The notes beneath the pieces were generated by a model. The model did not search any database, was not told the origin of the DNA, and worked only from the letters and a program-made list of their open reading frames with translations. Below, piece after piece: positions 25,301 to 38,543 of a stretch of DNA of 64,000 nucleotides. Source of the stretch: Auanema rhodensis (lineage: Eukaryota; Nematoda; Chromadorea; Rhabditida; Rhabditidae); NCBI GenBank assembly GCA_964057225.1, contig OZ059900.1, forward strand, positions 5,342,501 to 5,406,500, in the 5' to 3' direction. The position numbers and the translations under genes were made by a program. The first letter of the stretch is position 1. Each line of letters begins with the position of its first letter.

Positions 25301-28300
25301 TATTGTGTTTGATGCATGGTAGCCAGGACTTCCAATTTTATGTGAAGAGTTAACTATACCACCTAAGTATCCGAAGAAAGTGATCTTGATTTGTAACTTG
25401 ATGCCCGTTAAAGATAGAAGAATACTGTACATTTCAATAAATTCTCCATGATCATATTAGTCTAAAAACACTATCTTATTGTGTTTGAAGCATGGTAGCC
25501 AGGACTTCCAATTTTATGTGAAGAGTTAACTATACCACCTAAGTATCCGAAGAAAGTGATCTTGATTTGTAACTTGATGCCCGTTAAAGATAGAAGAATA
25601 CTGTACATTTCAATAAATTCTCCATGATCATATTAGTCTAAAAACACTATCTTATTGTGTTTGATGCATGGTAGCCAGGACTTCCAATTTTATGTGAAGA
25701 GTTAACTATACCACCTAAGTATCCGAAGAAAGTGATCTTGATTTGTAACTTGATGCCCGTTAAAGATAGAAGAATACTGTACATTTCAATAAATTTTCCA
25801 TGATCATATTAGTCTAAAAACACTATCTTATTGTGTTTGATGCATGGTAGCCAGGACTTCCAATTTTATGTGAAGAGTTAACTATACCACCTAAGTATCT
25901 AAAGAAAGTGATCTTGATTTGTAACTCGGTGCCCGTTAAAGATAGAAAAATACTGTACATTTTAATGAATTCTCCATGGTCATATTAGTCTAAAAACACT
26001 ATCTTATTGTGTTTGATGCATGGTAGCCAGGACTTCCAATTTTATGTGAACAGTTAACTATACCACCTAAGTATCTAAAGAAAGTGATCTTGATTTGTAA
26101 CTCGGTGCCCGTTAAAGATAGAAAAATACTGTACATTTTAATGAATTCTCCATGGTCATATTAGTCTAAAAACACTATCTTATTGTGTTTGATGCATGGT
26201 AGCCAGGACTTCCAATTTTATGTGAAGAGTTAACTATACCACCTAAGTATCCGAAGAAAGTGATCTTGATTTGTAACTTGGTGCCCGTTAAAGATAGAAG
26301 AATACTGTACATTTTAATGAATTCTCCATGGTCATATTAGTCTAAAAACACTATCTTATTGTGTTTGATGCATGGTAGCCAGGACTTCCAATTTTATGTG
26401 AACAGTTAACTATACCACCTAAGTATCTAAAGAAAGTGATCTTGATTTGTAACTCGGTGCCCGTTAAAGATAGAAGAATACTGTACATTTTAATGAATTT
26501 TCCATGGCCGTATTAGTCTAAAAACACTATCTTATTGTGTCTGATGCATGGTAGCCAGGACTTCCAATTTTATGTGAACAGTTAACTATACCACCTAAGT
26601 ATCTAAAGAAAGGGATCTTGATTTGTAACTCGGTGCCCGTTAAAGATAGAAGAATACTGTACATTTTAATGAATTCTCCATGGTCATATTAGTCTAAAAA
26701 CACTAACTTAATGGGTTTGATGCATGGTAACCAAGACTTCCAATTTTATGTGAACAGTTAACTATACCACCTAAGTATCTAAAGAAAGGGATCTTGATTT
26801 GTAACTCGGTGCCCGTTAAAGATAGAAGAATACTGTACATTTTAATGAATTCTCCATGGTCATATTAGTCTTAAAACACTAACTTAATGGGTTTGATGCA
26901 TGGTAACCAAGACTTCCAATTTTATGTGAACAGTTAACTATACCACCTAAGTATCCGAAGAAAGTGATCTTGATTTGTAACTCGGTGCCCGTTAAAGATA
27001 GAAGAATACTGTACATTTTAATAAATTTTCCATGGCCATATTAGTCTAAAAACACTATCTTATTGTGTTTGATGCATGGTAGCCAGGACTTCCAATTTTA
27101 TGTGAACAGTTAACTATACCACCTAAGTATCTAAAGAAAGTGAACTTGATTTGTAACTCGGTGCCCGTTAAAGATAGAAGAATACTGTACATTTTAATGA
27201 ATTCTCCATGGTCATATTAGTCTAAAAACACTAACTTAATGGGTTTGATGCATGGTAACCAAGACTTCCAATTTTATGTGAACAGTTAACTATACCACCT
27301 AAGTATCCGAAGAAAGTGATCTTGATTTGTAACTCGGTGCCCGTTAAAGATAGAAGAATATTGTACATTTTAATGAATTTTCCATGGCCATATTAGTCTA
27401 AAAACACTATCTTATTGTGTTTGATGCATGGTAGCCAGGACTTCCAATTTTATGTGAACAGTTAACTATACCACCTAAGTATCTAAAGAAAGTGATCTTG
27501 ATTTGTAACTCGGTGCCCGTTAAAGATAGAAGAATACTGTACATTTTAATGAATTTTCCATGGCCATATTAGTCTAAAAACACTATCTTATTGTGTTTGA
27601 TGCATGGTAGCCAGGACTTCCAATTTTATGTGAACAGTTAGCTATACCACCTAAGTATCCGAAGAAAGTGATCTTGATTTGTAACTCGGTGCCCGTTAAA
27701 GTTAGAAGAATACTGTACATTTTAATGAATTCTCCATGGCCATATTAGACTAAAAACACTATCTTATTGTGTTTGATGCATGGTAGCCAGGACTTCCAAT
27801 TTTATGTGAACAGTTAACTATACCACCTAAGTATCCAAAGAAAGTGATCTTGATTTGTAACTCGGTGCCCGTTAAAGTTAGAAGAATACTGTACATTTTA
27901 ATAAATACTCAATGGCCATATTAGACTAAAAACACTATCTTATTGTGTTTGATGCATGGTAGCCAGGACTTCCAATTTTATGTGAACAGTTAGCTATACC
28001 ACCTAAGTATCCGAAGAAAGTGATCTTGATTTGTAACTCGGTGCCCGTTAAAGTTAGAAGAATACTGTACATTTTAATGAATTCTCCATGGCCATATTAG
28101 ACTAAAAACACTATCTTATTGTGTTTGATGCATGGTAGCCAGGACTTCCAATTTTATGTGAACAGTTAACTATACCACCTAAGTATCCAAAGAAAGTGAT
28201 CTTGATTTGTAACTCGGTGCCCGTTAAAGTTAGAAGAATACTGTACATTTTAATAAATTCTCCATGGCCATATTAGACTAAAAACACTATCTTATTGTGT

Positions 28301-28688
28301 TTGATGCATGGTAGCCAGGACTTCCAATTTTATGTGAAGAGTTAACTATACCACCTAAGTATCTAAAGAAAGTGATCTTGATTTGTAACTCGGTGCCCGT
28401 TAAAGATAGAAGAATACTGTACATTTTAATAAATTCTCCATGGCCATATTAGACTAAAAACACTATCTTATTGTGTTTGATGCATGGTAGCCAGGACTTC
28501 CAATTTTATGTGAACAGTTAACTATACCACCTAAGTATCTAAAGAAAGTGATCTTGATTTGTAACTCGGTGCCCGTTAAAGATAGAAGAATACTGTACAT
28601 TTTAATAAATTCTCCATGGCCATATTAGACTAAAAACACTATCTTATTGTGTTTGATGCATGGTAGCCAGGACTTCCAATTTTATGTG
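22353..28688. repeat. 36-monomer segment, copy 2 of the 47-monomer duplication
   Basis: Counterpart of 14081-20416. It includes a clean two-unit 6-mer at 24113-25168 and 25169-26224: four TGA monomers, the fourth with m100 T, then an AAG and an AAC monomer of the TA/CGG m76-A type. Private changes not in copy 1 include T at 24526, which turns the otherwise conserved m62-63 CpG into TpG, and A at 25489, which destroys ATGCAT. Beyond 28688 the expected next segment (20417 type) is delayed until 31329 by a further 15-monomer stretch. Confidence 0.87.
24113..26224. repeat. 6-mer higher-order repeat, two clean copies
   Basis: Units 24113-25168 and 25169-26224 (1056 bp each) have the same order of six types. 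m100 T marks the fourth monomer of each (24641 and 25697). Private differences are T at 24526 in the first unit and A at 25489 in the second. This is the best preserved form of the 6-mer seen less cleanly at 15841-17952. Confidence 0.85.
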
Positions 28689-29568
28689 AACAGTTAACTA
28701 TACCACCTAAGTATCCGAAGAAAGTGATCTTGATTTGTAACTCGGTGCCCGTTAAAGATAGAAGAATACTGTACATTTTAATAAATTTTCCATGGCCATA
28801 TTAGTCTAAAAACACTATCTTATTGTGTTTGATGCATGGTAGCCAGGACTTCCAATTTTATGTGAACAGTTAACTATACCACCTAAGTATCTAAAGAAAG
28901 TGAACTTGATTTGTAACTCGGTGCCCGTTAAAGATAGAAGAATACTGTACATTTTAATGAATTCTCCATGGTCATATTAGTCTAAAAACACTAACTTAAT
29001 GGGTTTGATGCATGGTAACCAAGACTTCCAATTTTATGTGAACAGTTAACTATACCACCTAAGTATCCGAAGAAAGTGATCTTGATTTGTAACTCGGTGC
29101 CCGTTAAAGATAGAAGAATATTGTACATTTTAATGAATTTTCCATGGTCATATTAGTCTAAAAACACTAACTTAATGGGTTTGATGCATGGTAACCAAGA
29201 CTTCCAATTTTATGTGAACAGTTAACTATACCACCTAAGTATCCGAAGAAAGTGATCTTGATTTGTAACTCGGTGCCCGTTAAAGATAGAAGAATACTGT
29301 ACATTTTAATAAATTCTCCATGGCCATATTAGACTAAAAACACTATCTTATTGTGTTTGATGCATGGTAGCCAGGACTTCCAATTTTATGTGAACAGTTA
29401 ACTATACCACCTAAGTATCTAAAGAAAGTGATCTTGATTTGTAACTCGGTGCCCGTTAAAGATAGAAGAATACTGTACATTTTAATAAATTCTCCATGGC
29501 CATATTAGACTAAAAACACTATCTTATTGTGTTTGATGCATGGTAGCCAGGACTTCCAATTTTATGTG
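26929..29568. repeat. 15-monomer repeat, copy 1
   Basis: Ten monomers at 26929-28688 match 29569-31328 at an offset of 2640 bp. Markers are m40 T-to-A in the monomers at 27105 and 29745, the m99/m103 A pair in those at 27809 and 30449, and the m9-G monomers. The remaining five monomers (28689-29568) repeat the beginning of the same series and then switch, inside the monomer at 29041, to later members. That monomer carries m81 T and m100 T on its left but m107-108 GT and the A,A,G,A,A state on its right, so it looks like an exchange junction between m100 and m108. Confidence 0.85.
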
Positions 29569-31328
29569 AACAGTTAACTATACCACCTAAGTATCCGAAG
29601 AAAGTGATCTTGATTTGTAACTCGGTGCCCGTTAAAGATAGAAGAATACTGTACATTTTAATAAATTTTCCATGGCCATATTAGTCTAAAAACACTATCT
29701 TATTGTGTTTGATGCATGGTAGCCAGGACTTCCAATTTTATGTGAACAGTTAACTATACCACCTAAGTATCTAAAGAAAGTGAACTTGATTTGTAACTCG
29801 GTGCCCGTTAAAGATAGAAGAATACTGTACATTTTAATGAATTCTCCATGGTCATATTAGTCTAAAAACACTAACTTAATGGGTTTGATGCATGGTAACC
29901 AAGACTTCCAATTTTATGTGAACAGTTAACTATACCACCTAAGTATCCGAAGAAAGTGATCTTGATTTGTAACTCGGTGCCCGTTAAAGATAGAAGAATA
30001 TTGTACATTTTAATGAATTTTCCATGGCCATATTAGTCTAAAAACACTATCTTATTGTGTTTGATGCATGGTAGCCAGGACTTCCAATTTTATGTGAACA
30101 GTTAACTATACCACCTAAGTATCTAAAGAAAGTGATCTTGATTTGTAACTCGGTGCCCGTTAAAGATAGAAGAATACTGTACATTTTAATGAATTTTCCA
30201 TGGCCATATTAGTCTAAAAACACTATCTTATTGTGTTTGATGCATGGTAGCCAGGACTTCCAATTTTATGTGAACAGTTAGCTATACCACCTAAGTATCC
30301 GAAGAAAGTGATCTTGATTTGTAACTCGGTGCCCGTTAAAGTTAGAAGAATACTGTACATTTTAATGAATTCTCCATGGCCATATTAGACTAAAAACACT
30401 ATCTTATTGTGTTTGATGCATGGTAGCCAGGACTTCCAATTTTATGTGAACAGTTAACTATACCACCTAAGTATCCAAAGAAAGTGATCTTGATTTGTAA
30501 CTCGGTGCCCGTTAAAGTTAGAAGAATACTGTACATTTTAATAAATACTCAATGGCCATATTAGACTAAAAACACTATCTTATTGTGTTTGATGCATGGT
30601 AGCCAGGACTTCCAATTTTATGTGAACAGTTAGCTATACCACCTAAGTATCCGAAGAAAGTGATCTTGATTTGTAACTCGGTGCCCGTTAAAGTTAGAAG
30701 AATACTGTACATTTTAATGAATTCTCCATGGCCATATTAGACTAAAAACACTATCTTATTGTGTTTGATGCATGGTAGCCAGGACTTCCAATTTTATGTG
30801 AACAGTTAACTATACCACCTAAGTATCCAAAGAAAGTGATCTTGATTTGTAACTCGGTGCCCGTTAAAGTTAGAAGAATACTGTACATTTTAATAAATTC
30901 TCCATGGCCATATTAGACTAAAAACACTATCTTATTGTGTTTGATGCATGGTAGCCAGGACTTCCAATTTTATGTGAAGAGTTAACTATACCACCTAAGT
31001 ATCTAAAGAAAGTGATCTTGATTTGTAACTCGGTGCCCGTTAAAGATAGAAGAATACTGTACATTTTAATAAATTCTCCATGGCCATATTAGACTAAAAA
31101 CACTATCTTATTGTGTTTGATGCATGGTAGCCAGGACTTCCAATTTTATGTGAACAGTTAACTATACCACCTAAGTATCTAAAGAAAGTGATCTTGATTT
31201 GTAACTCGGTGCCCGTTAAAGATAGAAGAATACTGTACATTTTAATAAATTCTCCATGGCCATATTAGACTAAAAACACTATCTTATTGTGTTTGATGCA
31301 TGGTAGCCAGGACTTCCAATTTTATGTG
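29569..31328. repeat. 15-monomer repeat, copy 2 (10 monomers retained)
   Basis: Repeats 26929-28688 in order, ending with two m95-A/m117-A monomers at 30977 and 31153. At 31329 the sequence moves to the AAG/CG/TGG type, which corresponds to 20417 in the first 47-monomer unit. The left boundary of the 14.6-kb unit A (30273) falls inside this copy, so the large duplication happened after this one. Confidence 0.85.
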
Positions 31329-33264
31329 AAGAGTTAACTATACCACCTAAGTATCCGAAGAAAGTGATCTTGATTTGTAACTTGGTGCCCGTTAAAGATA
31401 GAAGAATACTGTACATTTTAATGAATTCTCCATGGTCATATTAGTCTAAAAACACTATCTTATTGTGTTTGATGCATGGTAGCCAGGACTTCCAATTTTA
31501 TGTGAACAGTTAACTATACCACCTAAGTATCTAAAGAAAGTGATCTTGATTTGTAACTCGGTGCCCGTTAAAGATAGAAAAATACTGTACATTTTAATGA
31601 ATTCTCCATGGTCATATTAGTCTAAAAACACTATCTTATTGTGTTTGATGCATGGTAGCCAGGACTTCCAATTTTATGTGAACAGTTAACTATACCACCT
31701 AAGTATCCGAAGAAAGTGATCTTGATTTGTAACTTGGTGCCCGTTAAAGATAGAAGAATACTGTACATTTTAATGAATTCTCCATGGTCATATTAGTCTA
31801 AAAACACTAACTTAATGGGTTTGATGCATGGTAACCAAGACTTCCAATTTTATGTGAACAGTTAACTATACCACCTAAGTATCTAAAGAAAGTGATCTTG
31901 ATTTGTAACTTGGTGCCCGTTAAAGATAGAAGAATACTGTACATTTTAATGAATTCTCCATGGTCATATTAGTCTAAAAACACTATCTTATTGTGTTTGA
32001 TGCATGGTAGCCAGGACTTCCAATTTTATGTGAACAGTTAACTATACCACCTAAGTATCTAAAGAAAGTGATCTTGATTTGTAACTTGGTGCCCGTTAAA
32101 GATAGAAGAATACTGTACATTTTAATGAATTCTCCATGGTCATATTAGTCTAAAAACACTAACTTAATGGGTTTGATGCATGGTAACCAAGACTTCCAAT
32201 TTTATGTGAACAGTTAACTATACCACCTAAGTATCCGAAGAAAGTGATCTTGATTTGTAACTCGGTGCCCGTTAAAGATAGAAGAATATTGTACATTTTA
32301 ATGAATTTTCCATGGCCATATTAGTCTAAAAACACTATCTTATTGTGTTTGATGCATGATAGCCAGGACTTCCAATTTTATGTGAACAGTTAACTATACC
32401 ACCTAAGTATCTAAAGAAAGTGATCTTGATTTGTAACTCGGTGCCCGTTAAAGATAGAAGAATACTGTACATTTTAATGAATTTTCCATGGCCATATTAG
32501 TCTAAAAACACTATCTTATTGTGTTTGATGCATGGTAGCCAGGACTTCCAATTTTATGTGAACAGTTAGCTATACCACCTAAGTATCCGAAGAAAGTGAT
32601 CTTGATTTGTAACTCGGTGCCCGTTAAAGGTAGAAGAATACTGTACATTTTAATGAATTCTCCATGGTCATATTAGTCTAAAAACACTAACTTAATGGGT
32701 TTGATGCATGGTAACCAAGACTTCCAATTTTATGTGAACAGTTAACTATACCACCTAAGTATCTAAAGAAAGTGATCTTGATTTGTAACTCGGTGCCCGT
32801 TAAAGATAGAAGAATACTGTACATTTTAATAAATTCTCCATGGTCATATTAGACTAAAAACACTATCTTATTGTGTTTGATGCATGGTAGCCAGGACTTC
32901 CAATTTTATGTGAACAGTTAACTATACCACCTAAGTATCCAAAGAAAGTGATCTTGATTTGTAACTCGGTGCCCGTTAAAGTTAGAAGAATACTGTACAT
33001 TTTAATAAATTCTCCATGGCCATATTAGACTAAAAACACTATCTTATTGTGTTTGATGCATGGTAGCCAGGACTTCCAATTTTATGTGAAGAGTTAACTA
33101 TACCACCTAAGTATCTAAAGAAAGTGATCTTGATTTGTAACTCGGTGCCCGTTAAAGATAGAAGAATACTGTACATTTTAATAAATTCTCCATGGCCATA
33201 TTAGACTAAAAACACTATCTTATTGTGTTTGATGCATGGTAGCCAGGACTTCCAATTTTATGTG
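31329..33264. repeat. 11-mer segment, copy 1 in unit A
   Basis: The monomers at 31329, 31505, 31681, 31857 and the left part of 32033 match those at 33265, 33441, 33617, 33793 and 33969 at an offset of 1936 bp (11 monomers). The same opening occurs at 20417. The middle of this copy, with the m151-A monomer at 32209 and the m9-G/m70-G monomer at 32561, resembles 21825-22352, but three monomers equivalent to 21297-21824 are missing. The monomer at 32737 is a mosaic joining m107-108 GT to m117 A. Unit B has the same segment from 45936. Confidence 0.82.
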
Positions 33265-34848
33265 AAGAGTTAACTATACCACCTAAGTATCCGAAGAAAG
33301 TGATCTTGATTTGTAACTTGGTGCCCGTTAAAGATAGAAGAATACTGTACATTTTAATGAATTCTCCATGGTCATATTAGTCTAAAAACACTATCTTATT
33401 GTGTTTGATGCATGGTAGCCAGGACTTCCAATTTTATGTGAACAGTTAACTATACCACCTAAGTATCTAAAGAAAGTGATCTTGATTTGTAACTCGGTGC
33501 CCGTTAAAGATAGAAAAATACTGTACATTTTAATGAATTCTCCATGGTCATATTAGTCTAAAAACACTATCTTATTGTGTTTGATGCATGGTAGCCAGGA
33601 CTTCCAATTTTATGTGAACAGTTAACTATACCACCTAAGTATCCGAAGAAAGTGATCTTGATTTGTAACTTGGTGCCCGTTAAAGATAGAAGAATACTGT
33701 ACATTTTAATGAATTCTCCATGGTCATATTAGTCTAAAAACACTAACTTAATGGGTTTGATGCATGGTAACCAAGACTTCCAATTTTATGTGAACAGTTA
33801 ACTATACCACCTAAGTATCTAAAGAAAGTGATCTTGATTTGTAACTTGGTGCCCGTTAAAGATAGAAGAATACTGTACATTTTAATGAATTCTCCATGGT
33901 CATATTAGTCTAAAAACACTATCTTATTGTGTTTGATGCATGGTAGCCAGGACTTCCAATTTTATGTGAACAGTTAACTATACCACCTAAGTATCTAAAG
34001 AAAGTGATCTTGATTTGTAACTTGGTGCCCGTTAAAGATAGAAGAATACTGTACATTTTAATGAATTCTCCATGGTCATATTAGTCTAAAAACACTATCT
34101 TATTGTGTTTGATGCATGGTAGCCAGGACTTCCAATTTTATGTGAACAGTTAACTATACCACCTAAGTATCCGAAGAAAGTGATCTTGATTTGTAACTCG
34201 GTGCCCGTTAAAGATAGAAGAATACTGTACATTTTAATGAATTTTCCATGGCCATATTAGTCTAAAAACACTATCTTATTGTGTTTGATGCATGGTAGCC
34301 AGGACTTCCAATTTTATGTGAACAGTTAACTATACCACCTAAGTATCTAAAGAAAGTGATCTTGATTTGTAACTCGGTGCCCGTTAAAGATAGAAGAATA
34401 CTGTACATTTTAATGAATTTTCCATGGCCATATTAGTCTAAAAACACTATCTTATTGTGTTTGATGCATGGTAGCCAGGACTTCCAATTTTATGTGAACA
34501 GTTAACTATACCACCTAAGTATCTAAAGAAAGTGATCTTGATTTGTAACTCGGTGCCCGTTAAAGATAGAAGAATACTGTACATTTTAATGAATTTTCCA
34601 TGGCCATATTAGTCTAAAAACACTATCTTATTGTGTTTGATGCATGGTAGCCAGGACTTCCAATTTTATGTGAACAGTTAACTATACCACCTAAGTATCC
34701 GAAGAAAGTGATCTTGATTTGTAACTCGGTGCCCGTTAAAGATAGAAGAATACTGTACATTTTAATGAATTTTCCATGGCCATATTAGTCTAAAAACACT
34801 ATTTTATTGTGTTTGATGCATGGCAGCCAGGACTTCCAATTTTATGTG
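33265..34848. repeat. 11-mer segment, copy 2 in unit A (9 monomers)
   Basis: Opens like 31329 and 20417 for four to five monomers, then passes to monomers with m100 T and m107-108 GC (34145, 34321, 34497, 34673). The last, 34673, carries m131 T and m152 C, a rare pair shared by the monomers at 41888 and 44000. It directly precedes the 175-bp monomer. The copy in unit B starts at 47872. Confidence 0.8.
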
Positions 34849-35023
34849 AACAGTTAACTATACCACCTAAGTATCTAAAGAAAGTGATCTTGATTTGTAA
34901 CTCGGTGCCGTTAAAGATAGAAGAATACTGTACATTTTAATGAATTCTCCATGGTCATATTAGTCTAAAAACACTATCTTATTGTGTTTGATGCATGGTA
35001 GCCAGGACTTCCAATTTTATGTG
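34849..35023. repeat. 175-bp monomer with one-base deletion (unit A)
   Basis: The run CCC at m60-62 is CC at 34908-34909, so the monomer reads GGTGCCGTTAAAG. It is one of only two length variants among 363 monomers. Its partner in unit B is 14607 bp downstream. The deletion shifts the phase of all later monomers by one base. Confidence 0.95.
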
Positions 35024-35903
35024 AACAGTTAACTATACCACCTAAGTATCCGAAGAAAGTGATCTTGATTTGTAACTCGGTGCCCGTTAAAGATAGAAGA
35101 ATACTGTACATTTTAATGAATTTTCCATGGCCATATTAGTCTAAAAACACTATCTTATTGTGTTTGATGCATGGTAGCCAGGACTTCCAATTTTATGTGA
35201 ACAGTTAACTATACCACCTAAGTATCCGAAGAAAGTGATCTTGATTTGTAACTCGGTGCCCGTTAAAGATAGAAGAATACTGTACATTTTAATGAATTTT
35301 CCATGGCCATATTAGTCTAAAAACACTATCTTATTGTGTTTGATGCATGGTAGCCAGGACTTCCAATTTTATGTGAACAGTTAACTATACCACCTAAGTA
35401 TCCGAAGAAAGTGATCTTGATTTGTAACTCGGTGCCCGTTAAAGATAGAAGAATACTGTACATTTTAATGAATTTTCCATGGCCATATTAGTCTAAAAAC
35501 ACTATCTTATTGTGTTTGATGCATGGTAGCCAGGACTTCCAATTTTATGTGAACAGTTAACTATACCACCTAAGTATCCGAAGAAAGTGATCTTGATTTG
35601 TAACTCGGTGCCCGTTAAAGATAGAAGAATACTGTACATTTTAATGAATTTTCCATGGCCATATTAGTCTAAAAACACTATCTTATTGTGTTTGATGCAT
35701 GGTAGCCAGGACTTCCAATTTTATGTGAACAGTTAACTATACCACCTAAGTATCCGAAGAAAGTGATCTTGATTTGTAACTCGGTGCCCGTTAAAGATAG
35801 AAGAATACTGTACATTTTAATGAATTTTCCATGGCCATATTAGTCTAAAAACACTATCTTATTGTGTTTGATGCATGGTAGCCAGGACTTCCAATTTTAT
35901 GTG
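35024..35903. repeat. Run of five CG/m100-T/GC-type monomers
   Basis: Five consecutive near-identical monomers at 35024, 35200, 35376, 35552 and 35728 with m28-29 CG, CGG, m100 T and m107-108 GC. They have no GAATTC and carry the 8-bp palindrome ATGGCCAT at m104-111. Similar runs occur at 43120-43823, 49631-50510 (unit B counterpart) and 57023-57726. Confidence 0.85.
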
Positions 35904-36079
35904 AACAGTTAACTATACCACCTAAGTATCTAAAGAAAGTGATCTTGATTTGTAACTCGGTGCCCGTTAAAGATAGAAGAATACTGTACATTTTAATGAA
36001 TTCTCCATGGTCATATTAGTCTAAAAACACTATCTTATTGTGTTTGATGCATGGTAGCCAGGACTTCCAATTTTATGTG

Positions 36080-38543
36080 AACAGTTAACTATACCACCTA
36101 AGTATCTAAAGAAAGTGATCTTGATTTGTAACTCGGTGCCCGTTAAAGATAGAAGAATACTGTACATTTTAATGAATTCTCCATGGTCATATTAGTCTAA
36201 AAACACTAACTTAATGGGTTTGATGCATGGTAACCAAGACTTCCAATTTTATGTGAACAGTTAACTATACCACCTAAGTATCCGAAGAAAGTGATCTTGA
36301 TTTGTAACTCGGTGCCCGTTAAAGATAGAAGAATACTGTACATTTTAATGAATTCTCCATGGTCATATTAGTCTAAAAACACTAACTTAATGGGTTTGAT
36401 GCATGGTAACCAAGACTTCCAATTTTATGTGAACAGTTAACTATACCACCTAAGTATCCGAAGAAAGTGATCTTGATTTGTAACTCGGTGCCCGTTAAAG
36501 ATAGAAGAATACTGTACATTTTAATGAATTCTCCATGGTCATATTAGTCTAAAAACACTAACTTAATGGGTTTGATGCATGGTAACCAAGACTTCCAATT
36601 TTATGTGAACAGTTAACTATACCACCTAAGTATCCGAAGAAAGTGATCTTGATTTGTAACTCGGTGCCCGTTAAAGATAGAAGAATACTGTACATTTTAA
36701 TGAATTCTCCATGGTCATATTAGTCTAAAAACACTAACTTAATGGGTTTGATGCATGGTAACCAAGACTTCCAATTTTATGTGAAGAGTTAACTATACCA
36801 CCTAAGTATCTAAAGAAAGTGATCTTGATTTGTAACTCGGTGCCCGTTAAAGATAGAAGAATACTGTACATTTTAATGAATTCTCCATGGTCATATTAGT
36901 CTAAAAACACTAACTTAATGGGTTTGATGCATGGTAACCAAGACTTCCAATTTTATGTGAACAGTTAACTATACCACCTAAGTATCTAAAGAAAGTGATC
37001 TTGATTTGTAACTCGGTGCCCGTTAAAGATAGAAGAATACTGTACATTTTAATGAATTCTCCATGGTCATATTAGTCTAAAAACACTAACTTAATGGGTT
37101 TGATGCATGGTAACCAAGACTTCCAATTTTATGTGAACAGTTAACTATACCACCTAAGTATCTAAAGAAAGTGATCTTGATTTGTAACTCGGTGCCCGTT
37201 AAAGATAGAAGAATACTGTACATTTTAATGAATTCTCCATGGTCATATTAGTCTAAAAACACTAACTTAATGGGTTTGATGCATGGTAACCAAGACTTCC
37301 AATTTTATGTGAACAGTTAACTATACCACCTAAGTATCCGAAGAAAGTGATCTTGATTTGTAACTCGGTGCCCGTTAAAGATAGAAGAATACTGTACATT
37401 TTAATGAATTTTCCATGGCCATATTAGTCTAAAAACACTAACTTAATGGGTTTGATGCATGGTAACCAAGACTTCCAATTTTATGTGAACAGTTAACTAT
37501 ACCACCTAAGTATCTAAAGAAAGTGATCTTGATTTGTAACTCGGTGCCCGTTAAAGATAGAAGAATACTGTACATTTTAATGAATTCTCCATGGTCATAT
37601 TAGTCTAAAAACACTAACTTAATGGGTTTGATGCATGGTAACCAAGACTTCCAATTTTATGTGAACAGTTAACTATACCACCTAAGTATCTAAAGAAAGT
37701 GATCTTGATTTGTAACTCGGTGCCCGTTAAAGATAGAAGAATACTGTACATTTTAATGAATTCTCCATGGTCATATTAGTCTAAAAACACTAACTTAATG
37801 GGTTTGATGCATGGTAACCAAGACTTCCAATTTTATGTGAACAGTTAACTATACCACCTAAGTATCCGAAGAAAGTGATCTTGATTTGTAACTCGGTGCC
37901 CGTTAAAGATAGAAGAATACTGTACATTTTAATGAATTCTCCATGGTCATATTAGTCTAAAAACACTAACTTAATGGGTTTGATGCATGGTAACCAAGAC
38001 TTCCAATTTTATGTGAACAGTTAACTATACCACCTAAGTATCTAAAGAAAGTGATCTTGATTTGTAACTCGGTGCCCGTTAAAGGTAGAAGAATACTGTA
38101 CATTTTAATGAATTCTCCATGGTCATATTAGTCTAAAAACACTAACTTAATGGGTTTGATGCATGGTAACCAAGACTTCCAATTTTATGTGAACAGTTAA
38201 CTATACCACCTAAGTATCTAAAGAAAGTGATCTTGATTTGTAACTCGGTGCCCGTTAAAGATAGGAGAATACTGTACATTTTAATGAATTCTCCATGGTC
38301 ATATTAGTCTAAAAACACTAACTTAATGGGTTTGATGCATGGTAACCAAGACTTCCAATTTTATGTGAACAGTTAACTATACCACCTAAGTATCCGAAGA
38401 AAGTGATCTTGATTTGTAACTCGGTGCCCGTTAAAGATAGAAGAATACTGTACATTTTAATGAATTCTCCATGGTCATATTAGTCTAAAAACACTAACTT
38501 AATGGGTTTGATGCATGGTAACCAAGACTTCCAATTTTATGTG
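36080..38543. repeat. Block of 14 monomers with the A,A,G,A,A linked state
   Basis: Every monomer reads ACTAACTTAATGGG and GGTAACCAAGAC in its right half. m28-29 alternates TA and CG, and one monomer (36784) has m3 G. The order 36784 to 37840 resembles the order 59311 to 60367 in the terminal block. Rare markers are m100 T with m107-108 GC at 37312, m70 G at 38016 and m74 G at 38192. All recur in unit B at +14607. Confidence 0.85.

Noticed and set aside
34849-35023. The one-base deletion as a sequencing error in a CCC run
   Set aside because: The same deletion occurs at 49515-49516 at exactly the offset of all other unit A/B markers, which an independent error would not reproduce. A shared consensus error cannot be fully excluded.
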